Assembly (NCBI RefSeq): GCF_009389715.1
Contig: NW_024067680.1
Span: forward strand, 1,116,001-1,180,000
DNA: 64,000 bases
From: Phoenix dactylifera
Lineage: Eukaryota; Streptophyta; Magnoliopsida; Arecales; Arecaceae
Reading direction: 5' to 3'
Numbering within the stretch: position 1 is the first letter of the stretch; each line of letters starts with the position of its first letter. The notes beneath the pieces are model-generated. The model saw only the letters and a program-made list of their open reading frames with translations. It was not told the DNA's origin and made no database searches. A program made the position numbers and the translations under genes. Positions 1 to 8,998 of this stretch are shown piece after piece.

Positions 1-1280
1 CCAGCATCCACCACGATTTTCAGCCTCCACCAGATCCCGCAGGAGTCCCAGATCTCAGCTTCCTTCCGCTTCTCTCGCAAGTCAGAGCATACATCCTAGT
101 TCTCCCACGCATCTCAGCATCTGCGATCCTCCACGTCCGAACCAGCTTCCGTTCCAGCTTCTTCGGAGTTCTAGCTCCATCTCAAGCTCATCCATTCGCT
201 ACCCAACCTCCCAACATCCTGCAGCCGTCCGCGTTCGAAGATCCCGCATCCCAGCAAAGTCCCGGCCGTCCGCGTGCAAAAATCCACCGCGATCTAGCCT
301 CTCCCATACATCCCGCGTCCGTGATCTCAGCGTATGCGTCCCAGGTTCTCAGCAGTCCACGCATCCCAGCTCCTCTCGAATCTCCAACGATCCACCCGCG
401 AAGCTCCCAGCGTCCGCGTGCATCCCGCGAAGATCGCGATCCATCCACGTCCGAGCTTCTCGCGTCCGGGATACTCGGCATCTCCACGTATTTCGGGAGA
501 TCAGGGACTCATCGCATTTTAAAAGGAGGGCTCTCTCGGCTGGGAGGAGGTATCCCTCATTCGGAAGAAAAGAAGAAACAGAGGAGGGCCCTCTGTCAAA
601 AGAAAAAAAAAAGAGAAAGGGAAACAGGGCCTCCCCTGTTTCCGAAAAGAAAAAAAAAAGAAAGGAAAAGGGGAAAATGAAAGGGGGACTAATTTTTAAA
701 ATGGGTGGCTGATTTCTTAGGAGGGAGATGGAGGAACCTTTGATGTATTGCTCTTTGAAGTAAACTCTAAACTTTTGCCTTCAATGAATCATATTTACTG
801 ATATGTTTTTGATCCATGCATAGTTATTTCGTAGATAGCTCTTTAATGGATTATGATTATTGATATATGGATTGCTTTAGTATTTGATTCGTCGTAGACG
901 TAGAAAGCACGATGAATGCTTAGAAATTGAGTTCATATGTTCATAAAACATATACCATGATTAGATCTATCCTACCATTCATTTTTAATCAAGAACCATA
1001 GAGTTTATTTCTTGGGTGCAATATCGTCAAGGGGGATTCCAGATCCCTACCATCTTTATTTTATTAAACTTTGTTTATTGCTATATTGTTCTCCGATTTT
1101 AATTTCTGAAAATCAAAACATAATTTTAATCCACAAATTTATTAAATTAATTAATCTAAAATTATATTAAATAATCTCATATACATTTCGTTCCCTAAGG
1201 ATTCGACCTCGGACTCCCGAGAATTTACTACTTGTGCGATTCTCCTGCACTTGGGAGAACAATTTTATTTTTGCATCACT
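1..1280. repeat. Degenerate retroelement remnant, no gene seen
   Basis: The first 500 bases are a C-rich run of short imperfect repeats around 'cgcatcccagc' and 'gatccacc'. A purine-rich stretch follows (about 530-680) with a palindromic 'aacagggc...ccctgttt' motif, then AT-rich sequence. Around 1190-1260 the motif 'cgacctcggactcccgag' and the words after it look like the LTR/leader zone of a plant LTR retrotransposon; this is an impression from style, not a match. The long reading frames here are low-complexity or charged and resemble no protein I know. At about 1281 the sequence switches abruptly to the truncated 3' LTR of the next element. Confidence 0.45.
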
Positions 1281-1693
1281 TGTGGTGGGGCCAGAATTGC
1301 CAATGCATAACCCCCAATTGGCAGGGTCCAAACCATAGTCACGCTAAGAGTTCCAAATCTGATGCACATCAAAATTCTTTTGTACATAATAGATATATCA
1401 TAATCCGATCTAAATATGCATGTACGATGCAAGAGCAGTAAATATATATGAAAAATATTCTTCCAATTCACCTATCTGTTTTTCATTCAAATCATCATCT
1501 CATAAAATTCATAAATCACATATAAATTCATTAACAATTTATTCGATGCAAAAATAATATTATATAAATGAAGAGTCTAGAGAAGGCAGTTCATTACCTA
1601 CTTCGAATGCGATTCACAACAAATCCAATTAATCTCACAAATTCCTCGCAAAACCTAATATCCAAAAATCATACTTTTCTTTTAAAATTCATC

Positions 1694-1696
<3 letters not shown>

Positions 1697-1738
<42 letters not shown>
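1697..1738. repeat. (AT)n microsatellite
   Basis: About 42 bases of uninterrupted AT dinucleotide. The matching place in the other LTR (about 7126-7142) has only a short interrupted version, so it expanded after the LTRs were formed. Confidence 0.9.
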
Positions 1739-1743
<5 letters not shown>

Positions 1744-1995
1744 TTAAATCTTAACATTCTCCCAGGGCCGACCCTGCAGAAGTGTCCAGCACTCCCGGGT
1801 TCAGGTTCATACCCGTGAACCATCCTCCTCCTTTTATTTTATTATTATTATTATTATTTTCTTTCTTTCTGTTCTTTTTCTTTCTTTTCTTTTCTTTTCT
1901 TTCCTTTTTCTTTTCCTTCTTCTCCCGAAGCTTCCTCTCCTTCCTTTTTTTTTCGTTTTCTTCTTCTTCTCTTCCTCTCTTCTCCTGTGACCAAT

Positions 1996-2932
1996 TAGGG
2001 GTGCAAATGGGTCGGGTCGGGTCCTAGGTGACCCTGACCCGACCCGGTTTTTTGTTCGAGTCCCAATTTTGGACCCGGCCCCGGCCCGGTTGAAGATCGG
2101 GTCGGGTCGGGTCCGAGTCGGGTTCGGCTCTAAGTCGGGTCGGGTCCGGATGCGATCGGATCCCATTTTTTTGTACTTTTGGGAAAAAATTTGGGCAAAT
2201 CTAATTTGGTCATATCATAATTATGAGGTGCTGGGTGACCCATGACTTGAAAGACTTGCAATTGAGCTCTAGTCAGAACAGATGACCCATGACTTGCTAG
2301 CCAAGTCGGTCTACAAGCCAAATTTCATATCACACTATTTTTTATCTATATGACTGATTGGACGGAACTCAGTGTCTCCCAGCTCCCCTCTCGCGAGGAC
2401 AAAAAAAATCCCAGATCTTCTTCCAAAATCCAATTCCATTACAGAAAACTGGCACATGACCCATATTCAGTTGCAGTGTTCCCTCACTTTCTCCCTTCAA
2501 AAGTTAAAAGAAACAAAAACCAAAAAACAGAAGGAAAAAAAAAGAGAAGGCATCTACCGAGACACCAGAGGTATCAACAGTGTAATAGATCGAGAGAGAA
2601 TCCTGGCGGGCCGACGTTCCTTTGGATTCTGTGAACCTATGCTTGTTGCTAACTTGCTATCCTCCCACGCTGACCAACAGTACGATAACCCACGCCAAAA
2701 AAAAAGAAAAAGAAAAAGAAAAGACTCTCTTTTGCTTTTCCTCTCTCTCTCTTCGGGTCCATTCGGGTCGGGTCGGGTCCGTTTGGTAAACCCAGACCCG
2801 ACCCAGAAAATGATTCGGGTCCAATTTTAGGACCCGACCCAGACCCGCTGGTCCTAAAATTCGGGTCGGGTCGGATCTACGCGGGTCGGGTCGGGTCGGG
2901 TCACGGGTCGACCCGACCCATTTGCAGCTTTA
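1996..2932. mobile_element. Non-autonomous hAT-type element (GGGTC family)
   Basis: The ends are inverted: TAGGGGTGCAAATGGGTCGG on the left, and TAAAGCTGCAAATGGGTCGG on the reverse complement of the right. The target GTGACCAT follows on the right (2933-2940) and appears as GTGACCAAT on the left (1987-1995), which is an 8-bp duplication with one extra A. The 5' LTR of the host retroelement holds the empty site GTGACCAT at 7387-7394. Both ends are dense in GGGTC/GACCC repeats. No transposase frame was seen, so it must have moved with enzyme supplied from elsewhere. The 8-bp duplication and TA...TA ends point to the hAT superfamily. Confidence 0.85.
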
Positions 2933-3403
2933 GTGACCATGGAGAAGGAGGCACAACCCCATGCCAAGGCTCGGAAGGGGCGGCAGCCTGAGGCCGGCTG
3001 CGCCTGCGGCCGGTCAGCGGTGCCCGCGACTTGCGGTGGCCGGCGCTCTCTCCGTCCCGTGGAGAAGAGTGGGCTCGGGAGGACGGCAACCGACCCTCTC
3101 CTCTTCCCCTAATGGAGAGAGAGAGTTCAAGAGAGGAAGAGCCCGCGGCGGGGACCAGCAGCGTCGGCGACGTTCGCGGCCGCACATGGGTAAGCCCCCT
3201 CTTCCCTCTCTTCTTCTTTCGTTCTTTCTCTTTCTTTCTTTCTTTCTTTCTTTCTTTTATCAAATGGTATAACAAGGAAGTGAAGGCTGAGAACCCTTAC
3301 CTCAGCCCCATCGAAGATCCGACGGCTTTCTTCCTCTCCAGCGGCTCTCTTCCTCTCCGGCGGCAATGGAACCACCCGGATCAAAGAAGACCGGCTTCAA
3401 CGG

Positions 3404-3407
<4 letters not shown>

Positions 3408-3446
<39 letters not shown>
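3408..3446. repeat. (CT)n microsatellite in LTR
   Basis: About 39 bases of CT repeat. The 5' LTR copy at about 7858-7884 is shorter and interrupted by tctgtctct. Confidence 0.9.
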
Positions 3447-3448
<2 letters not shown>

Positions 3449-4208
3449 GTGGCTGCACGAGGAAAGAAGATCGCAAACTGGAGGCGGGGTTTGGCGGCTC
3501 CTCTTCGGATGGCTTCAATGGGAGGCAGAAGCCCTAGAAATCACCAGGATTCCCGGCTTCTTCGGGATGAATTTCTCCCTTCATCCCGCGCCCTCGCACG
3601 TGAGGCCAAAAGCTTGTGCTGGACCGGTCAAATGGACCGGGCCCAGTTCTAGGGTCTCTTATCCTTCCTCTTTGACCGGTCCCAGTTCTAGGGTCTCACA
3701 TCCTTCCTCCCTTAAAAGAAATATCGTCCACGAAATTTTCATACTTGCAGTTCAAGAGTAGTAATACTTCTTCCAAACTAAGTCATAACACTCTTCAAAT
3801 CAAAGTCGTCTTATCTGACCAATGTCAAATAATTCTATTCACCACACTTTCTCTGCACACACTGATTTAAACCTCAACATACCTGTGTCAAGTCTAGATT
3901 TTCTTTTTCTAGAATTATTTTTTTTGGGTACATTCATTATTATGTCTTAATCCGTGTGAAAACTTTCAAAATTTAAAAGTTTATATTCTTCTTTTGACAA
4001 TTAATCAAGAAAAATGTTATGTAACTATTTAATCTTTTCTAGCAGCATAATGAGTTGTCTAACAAAGGGCAGTGGGCATGGCTAAACAATAAATAGAAAT
4101 AAATATTGGGACTAGATTAATACCTGTCATCAATACATCAGAAGCCAGTACATCTTGCTGTGTAAGTGCAAATACTCTTCCTTGAGTCTTTGGCCCCTGG
4201 CTTCCTTC

Positions 4209-4680
4209 TAGGGCTGTTAATGAGCCGAGCTGCTCGGGCTCGGCTCGGGCTCGGCTCGGTAGTCAAACGAGCCCGAGCCCGAGCCCAATATGAGGCTCGT
4301 TTACACTCGAGCCCGAGCCTGAGCTCGAGCCCGAGCAGCTCACGAGCCCAAACGAGCTCTAGTCTTCCACTGAAAAATCTTATTTCAGCACCATAATTCA
4401 TAAAAATCTAATCACATAGAGAAAAATAGCTTGTTATCGAGCTCGAGTCTGAGCTCGAGCCCGATTACGAGCCCGAGCTCGGGCTCGTTCTAGAGCTCGT
4501 AATTGAAACGAGCTTTACGAGCTCAAGCGCGAGCCTTTGCTTTGCCAAGCTAGCCCGAGCTCGAGCCCAAAATAGAGCTCGTTACCGAGCCCGAGCCCGA
4601 GCCCGAGCCTGAGCTTCTGTGAAACGAGCCGAGCCGAGCTCTCCCAGGCTCGGGCTCGGCTCGGCTCGTTGACAGCCATA
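4209..4680. mobile_element. Non-autonomous hAT-type element (GAGCCC family), short copy
   Basis: An exact 8-bp target duplication CTTCCTTC flanks the element (4201-4208 and 4681-4688). The termini TAGGGCTGTTAA and, in reverse complement, TATGGCTGTCAA are inverted repeats. Inside, both ends are arrays of the hexamers GAGCCC and GAGCTC in opposite orientations around an AT-rich centre of about 100 bp. It shares its terminal 60-80 bases with the larger element at 20108-21040. There is no coding capacity. The 8-bp duplication and TA ends fit hAT. Confidence 0.88.
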
Positions 4681-4777
4681 CTTCCTTCCATTGCCTGAGT
4701 AGTCTATTCTCATTTCTTTGTGGGCAGTCTGCAATGTTATAACCTATCTTACCGCATCTAAAACAGGCACCGGTGTT

Positions 4778-5745
4778 CTAATGGCAATCCTTGTCAGCAT
4801 GAGCTTTACCACATCTGAAACATTTATTGATATTCATCTGCTTAGGATTGTCACTCATTGATTTCTTGTTTGAACTCTCGGTGTTTTCATTGCTCTGCCC
4901 CTGAAATTCATTTGACCTGTTCCTCTTCTTTTGATTTCTTTCTCTTTCCATCCGTTCATCATTAACTTTTGTTTCAATTATTAAAGTCTTATTTACCATA
5001 GCTGCATAGGTAGTCAATTCATAAGGTACCACTTGTTTTTTAATTTCAGTCTTTAGTCCCATCTCAAATTTATGCGCTCGATCTAGCTCATGCTCAACTA
5101 ACTTTGGAACAAGTTTGGCTAGCTTGGTAAATTTAGCTTTGTATTCTGTAACAGTCATATTCCTTTGCTTTAGATGAATAAACTCCTGCTCTTTTTGCAT
5201 CTTTATACCTTGAGGAAAATACTTATCATAAATGCTCCTCAAAATCATTACCAAGTGAGTAGCTCCCTATCCTGCTCATATTTATGTTCCAATATCCGCC
5301 ACCAGTTGAATGCCTCACCTTGCATCATGTATGATGCAAACAAAATTTTTTCATCATCCTGGCATCTCAAGACAGCAAATGCTTTTTCCATCTCTGTAAG
5401 CTAATTGTCTGCTTCCAACAGTTCTATAGTCCCCATGAAAGCTGGAGGAGCCAGCCTCTTAAATTCAGCTATATTGCTACGTTGTTCACACTGTTCCCCT
5501 CGTCCTTGTTGTGGCTGTGTCTGGGGCAACTGTGCTTATTGTTGGAGCAACTGCTGTTGCACCTGCATAAGGCCCTCTATGGTCTGCATAACCTGGCCTA
5601 GGCCCGGTTGCTGTCCCGTTTGAGGGCTCACAACCCTCTCCTGCTGCGGAATATTACTAACTTGTTGAGGTGTGCTGCTATTTTGTGGGTTTGGTGCATT
5701 ATCAGTAGCTCTGCAAGTAGTCTTTCTCATCTGACGTGGAGGCAT
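4778..5745 (-). pseudogene. Broken Ty3/gypsy-type gag
   Basis: The frame starts at 5745 (MPPRQMRK), runs through a glutamine-rich segment and hits a stop at 5536-5538. A second in-frame stop lies at 5401-5403, and a frameshift follows before the last open part, 5254-4778. That last part has the usual retrotransposon gag features: a YFP motif near its start, MTVTEYKAKFTKLAKLVP in the middle, and a C-terminal zinc knuckle CFRCGKAHADKDC (C-X2-C-X3-H-X4-C), which would bind element RNA in the virus-like particle. Two stops and the shift make it non-functional. Confidence 0.8.
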
Positions 5746-5937
5746 CCTGACCTATATCTATCAGATAGCAGCATGCCAATAATAAGCTTACCAATTAATT
5801 ATAAGTATATAGGATGGTTGTTACAATCATCATAAACTAAGGTCCCAATGTCTCTAGTATCTATCCACCTACACTCATGTCATGTCAGATTTTCTTATCT
5901 TAGAATTTATCCATTCCTGCTCTGATACCACTTAAGT

Positions 5938-8108
5938 TGTCACGCCCCCGGCCCGAGATCGCGAGCCGGAGATCCGCGCCAACTGCCGCACACCCGTAGG
6001 AAACTCTTTCCACAAGTATACAAAGTATCTAAACCAAATATCTCAAATATGTAACTAAAATAATTCAGCTGAAATAAATGCAATCTTATTCCATTGACTG
6101 AAGTCTCACAGTTCTTAAATATGCAGCGGAACAATAAACTACTAACATGCAAAAGCTTATTTTTTTAACTAACAAAACCTTGCAATGTCTCACACTTCTA
6201 ACAATAGTCTAAGATAAAACATCAATTTAAATAAATCCTAATCTAAGATAACTTGTGCTTCAGTTCTTCTAGTCGCTCTCCCATTTTGAAATCCCGATAG
6301 GTTAGTTCTCGAAATCTGTAAAACAACAAAAAATTGTATAATAAGCTAGACAACCTAGTAAGTAATAAACACCTTAACTAGTCAATTCATATAATAACAT
6401 AAAATATGAATACAAATTACGATGATCAGCATAATGACATAATCAATTCTTTTTCAAACACCAATCCATTGAAATCCGTATCTCTCAAATATCCATATAC
6501 ATAATCATAAATTCGATTCGAAATAAATCACATTCAATTCAACAGCCTTTAACTACGACCACACTTATACCCTGTGGCTAGGCCAGAAACAGAACCGCAC
6601 TTATACCCTGCGGAGTGAGCCAGAATACCGCACTTATACCTTGCGAAGTGGACCAGAATACCACACTTATACCCTATGGTGGGGCCAGAATACCATATTT
6701 ATATCCTGTGGTGGGGCCAGAATTGCCAATGCATAACCCCCAATTGGCAGGGTCCAAAACATAGTCACGCTGAGAGTTCCAAATCTGATGCACATCAAAA
6801 TTCTTTTGTAACATAATAGATATATCATAATCCGATCTAAATATGCATGTACGATGCAAGAGCAGTAAATATATCCGAAAAATATTATTCTAATTCATCT
6901 ATCTATTTTTCATTCAAATCATCATCTCGTAAAATTCATAAATCACATATAAATTCATTAACAATTTATTCGATGCAAAAATAATATTATATAAATGAAG
7001 AGTCTAGAGAAGGCAGTTCATTACTTACTTCGAATGCGATCCACAATAAATCCAATTAATCTCACAAATCCGTCGCAAAACCTAATAACCAAAAATCATA
7101 CTTTTCTTTTAAAATTCATCGCAATATATCTATATATATATAACTTATATCTTAACATTCTCCCAGGGCCAACCCTACAGAAGTGTCCAGCACCCCCGAG
7201 CTCAGGTTCATACCTGTAAACCACCCTCCTCCTTTTATTTTATTATTATTATTATTATTATTTTCTTTCTTTCTTTTCTTTTTCTTTCTTTTCTTTTCTT
7301 TCCTTTTTCTTTTTCTTCTTCTCTCGAAGCTTCCTCTCCTTCCTTTTTTTTTTCGTTTTCTTCTTCTTCTCTCCCTCTCTTCTCGTGTGACCATGGAGAA
7401 GGAGGTGCGACCCCATGCCAAGGCTCGGAAGGGGCTGCGGCCTAAGGCCGGCTACGCCTGTAGCCGATCAGCGGTGCCCGCGACTCGCGGTGGCTGGCCC
7501 TCTCTCAGTCCCATGGAGAAAAGTAGACTCGGGAGGACGACAACCGACACTTTCCTCTTCCCCCTAGAGGAGAGAGAGAAAGCTCAAGAGAGGAAGAGCC
7601 TGCGGCGGGGACCAGCGACGTCGGTGACGTTCGCGGCCGCACACGGGTAAGTCCCCTCTTCCCTCTCTTCTTCTTTCGTTTTTTCTCTTTCTTTCTTTCT
7701 TCTTTTTTTTTATCAAATGGTATAACAAGAAAGTGGAGGTTGAGAACCCTTACCTCAGCCCCGTCGAAGATCCGACGGCTTTCTTCCTCTCCGGCAGCTC
7801 TCTTCCTCTCCGGCGGCAATGGAACCATCCGGATCAAAGAAGACCGACTTCAACGGCTCCCTCTCTCTGTCTCTCTCTCTCTCTCGGGTGGCCGCACGAG
7901 GAAGAAGATCGCAAACTGGAGGCGGGGTTTGGCGGCTCCTCTTCGGATGGCTTCAATGGGAGGAAGAAGCCCTAGAAATCACCAGGATTCCTGGCTTCTT
8001 CAGGATGAATTTCTCCCTTCATCCCGCGCCCTCACGTGCGTCGCACGTGAGGCCAAAAGCTTGGGCTGGGCCGGTCAAATGGACCGGGCCCAGTTCCAGA
8101 TTCTCACA
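5938..8108 (-). repeat. 5' LTR of deleted LTR retrotransposon
   Basis: On the minus strand this unit runs TGTGAGA...CGTGACA, the canonical TG...CA ends, and the primer-binding site lies directly beyond the CA end. It is 2171 bp long. It contains five copies of a roughly 33-bp repeat (about 6555-6725), a poly-pyrimidine block (7225-7380) and GC-rich segments with short reading frames that are probably untranslated leader. No polypurine tract lies outside the 8108 end, which supports calling this the 5' LTR. The intact hAT target site GTGACCAT is at 7387-7394. Confidence 0.82.
6555..6725. repeat. 33-bp tandem repeats inside the LTR
   Basis: The phrase 'cacttataccctg' (last copies degenerate), followed by a variable word and 'ccagaata', recurs at about 6562, 6598, 6631, 6664 and 6694, so the period is 30-36 bp. 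The truncated 3' LTR starts within the last unit, which suggests the deletion breakpoint fell in this array. Confidence 0.8.
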
Positions 8109-8460
8109 TTTTCCAAAGGAGATTAGCTCAAGGGTGAGGGGGATAAACTCGAATGGTGGTTGCTCCGCCGCGATTCTCGCAGCGGATGAGATTGATCGAA
8201 GCGGAGGCTAGGTTTATCCTAGCCTCCGGTAGTTTTCGTGGAGGAGTCACGTGTTCGAACAGGGCTCTGCCCTGTTCCGAAAGAGGAGAGGGCCTTCGGG
8301 CCCTCCCTTGGTGTCGGGACAGGCCAGCCTAATGTGGTTGGTCCTCACAATATGTAGACTCGATCTAATCTGATCTGATTTTTTATTGAATTGGGTCTGG
8401 GTCCGGACCCGAATAGGTAAAGGGCTGGGCTGGGGTCACTTATGGGGGAGAACTTGTTTC
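8109..8460. other. Spacer with three consecutive hairpins upstream of TFIIIA
   Basis: No gene is visible. Three near-perfect inverted repeats follow each other: 8203-8227 (GGAGGCTAGG / CCTAGCCTCC), about 8257-8277 (GAACAGGGC / GCCCTGTTC) and about 8288-8306 (GAGGGCC / GGCCCTC). A GGGTCC-type palindrome follows at about 8395-8412. The second hairpin resembles a motif at about 630-650 in the first retroelement remnant, so the block may be a transposon relic, not a promoter part. Confidence 0.6.
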
Positions 8461-8614
8461 TCTCCCATGCGTTTTTAGGTCTCTCCCCCCACCCCGGAGC
8501 CGCCGAGCCCCAGGGCACTTGCTCCTCCTGTTGCTTCTCCTCGATCGGCCTCGCCGTCGGCGACCGGCGGTGCTTGCGAAGTCTCTCCCACGGTGAATCG
8601 AACGGGTGGCACTG

Positions 8615-8623
8615 ATGGAAGCG
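8615..8623 (+). other. Possible upstream start exon of TFIIIA
   Basis: ATG GAA GCG is followed directly by a GT donor (GTATTC). Splicing to the acceptor before 8999 keeps the frame and gives M-E-A-M-V-S-M. GC-rich leader sequence precedes it. If the intron is used, the true start is here; if not, the downstream methionines at 8999 or 9008 serve. Sequence alone cannot decide. Confidence 0.4.
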
Positions 8624-8998
8624 GTATTCTCTCTTTCTCTGAGCATTTAATTTCGAAGAGATCTCAAGAAGTCAAAACTTAGATCTTTACATGTTTGTTT
8701 TGGATCAATTTGTTCCGTTAAAAGTCCTGTTTTCCCATTTTTATATAATTTTCACTTGAACAATTGCGAATCCTCCATAAATCACAGGCTGATATTGGAG
8801 TATGCTAGATTTCCATTGGAATTATGGATAGGAATGGCAAGTTAACGCCCTAAATTTGCCTCTTTTACCTTTTTATTGGTTTTTTTGATGTCATGGAAGG
8901 CAGCTAGTTATCTTTTGGCAATGTTTGATGTTCTGAACTACCGACTATTTCTTACTATATCGATGCGTCTCACTGGTTCATTAATTTTTGGGGTTCAG

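Larger units (their letters stand above)
1281..3700 (-). repeat. Truncated 3' LTR of deleted LTR retrotransposon
   Basis: This stretch aligns by eye, in the same order, with 6707-8108: the 'gtggtggggccagaattgcc' start, the (ttatt)n and ttctttctt blocks, the 'accatggagaaggagg' segment and the final 'tctcaca'. It therefore looks like the second LTR of the element whose 5' LTR is 5938-8108. Read on the minus strand it begins TGTGAGA, immediately preceded by a purine tract (AAGGGAGGAAGGA, 3701-3713), the polypurine tract expected before a 3' LTR. It lacks the part equivalent to 5938-6706. It carries a 937-bp hAT-type insertion (1996-2932), an expanded (AT)n (1697-1738), an expanded (CT)n (3408-3446) and a roughly 40-bp duplication near 3640-3700. 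Confidence 0.8.
3701..5937 (-). mobile_element. Remnant internal region of LTR retrotransposon
   Basis: Read on the minus strand from 5937 down. First comes a candidate primer-binding site TGGTATCAGAGC (complement at 5919-5930), typical of plant elements primed by initiator methionine tRNA, separated from the LTR end by a few bases. Then follow a broken gag gene (5745-4778), a non-coding stretch with a nested hAT element, and a polypurine tract at 3713-3701. There is no protease, reverse transcriptase, RNase H or integrase, so most of the internal region has been deleted. Gag style and LTR structure suggest Ty3/gypsy; without pol that is an inference. Confidence 0.75.

Noticed and set aside
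1834-2166. Lys/Arg-rich and GGGTC-derived open frames around 1782-2166 and 7152-7421
   Set aside because: They arise from purine/pyrimidine tracts of the LTR and GGGTC repeats of the hAT element; no domain and no conserved start.
4138-4401. Open frames across the GAGCCC arrays (4138-4401, 20789-21160)
   Set aside because: The hexamer repeat keeps several frames open on both strands; the proteins are repetitive Arg/Ala/Leu/Glu strings.
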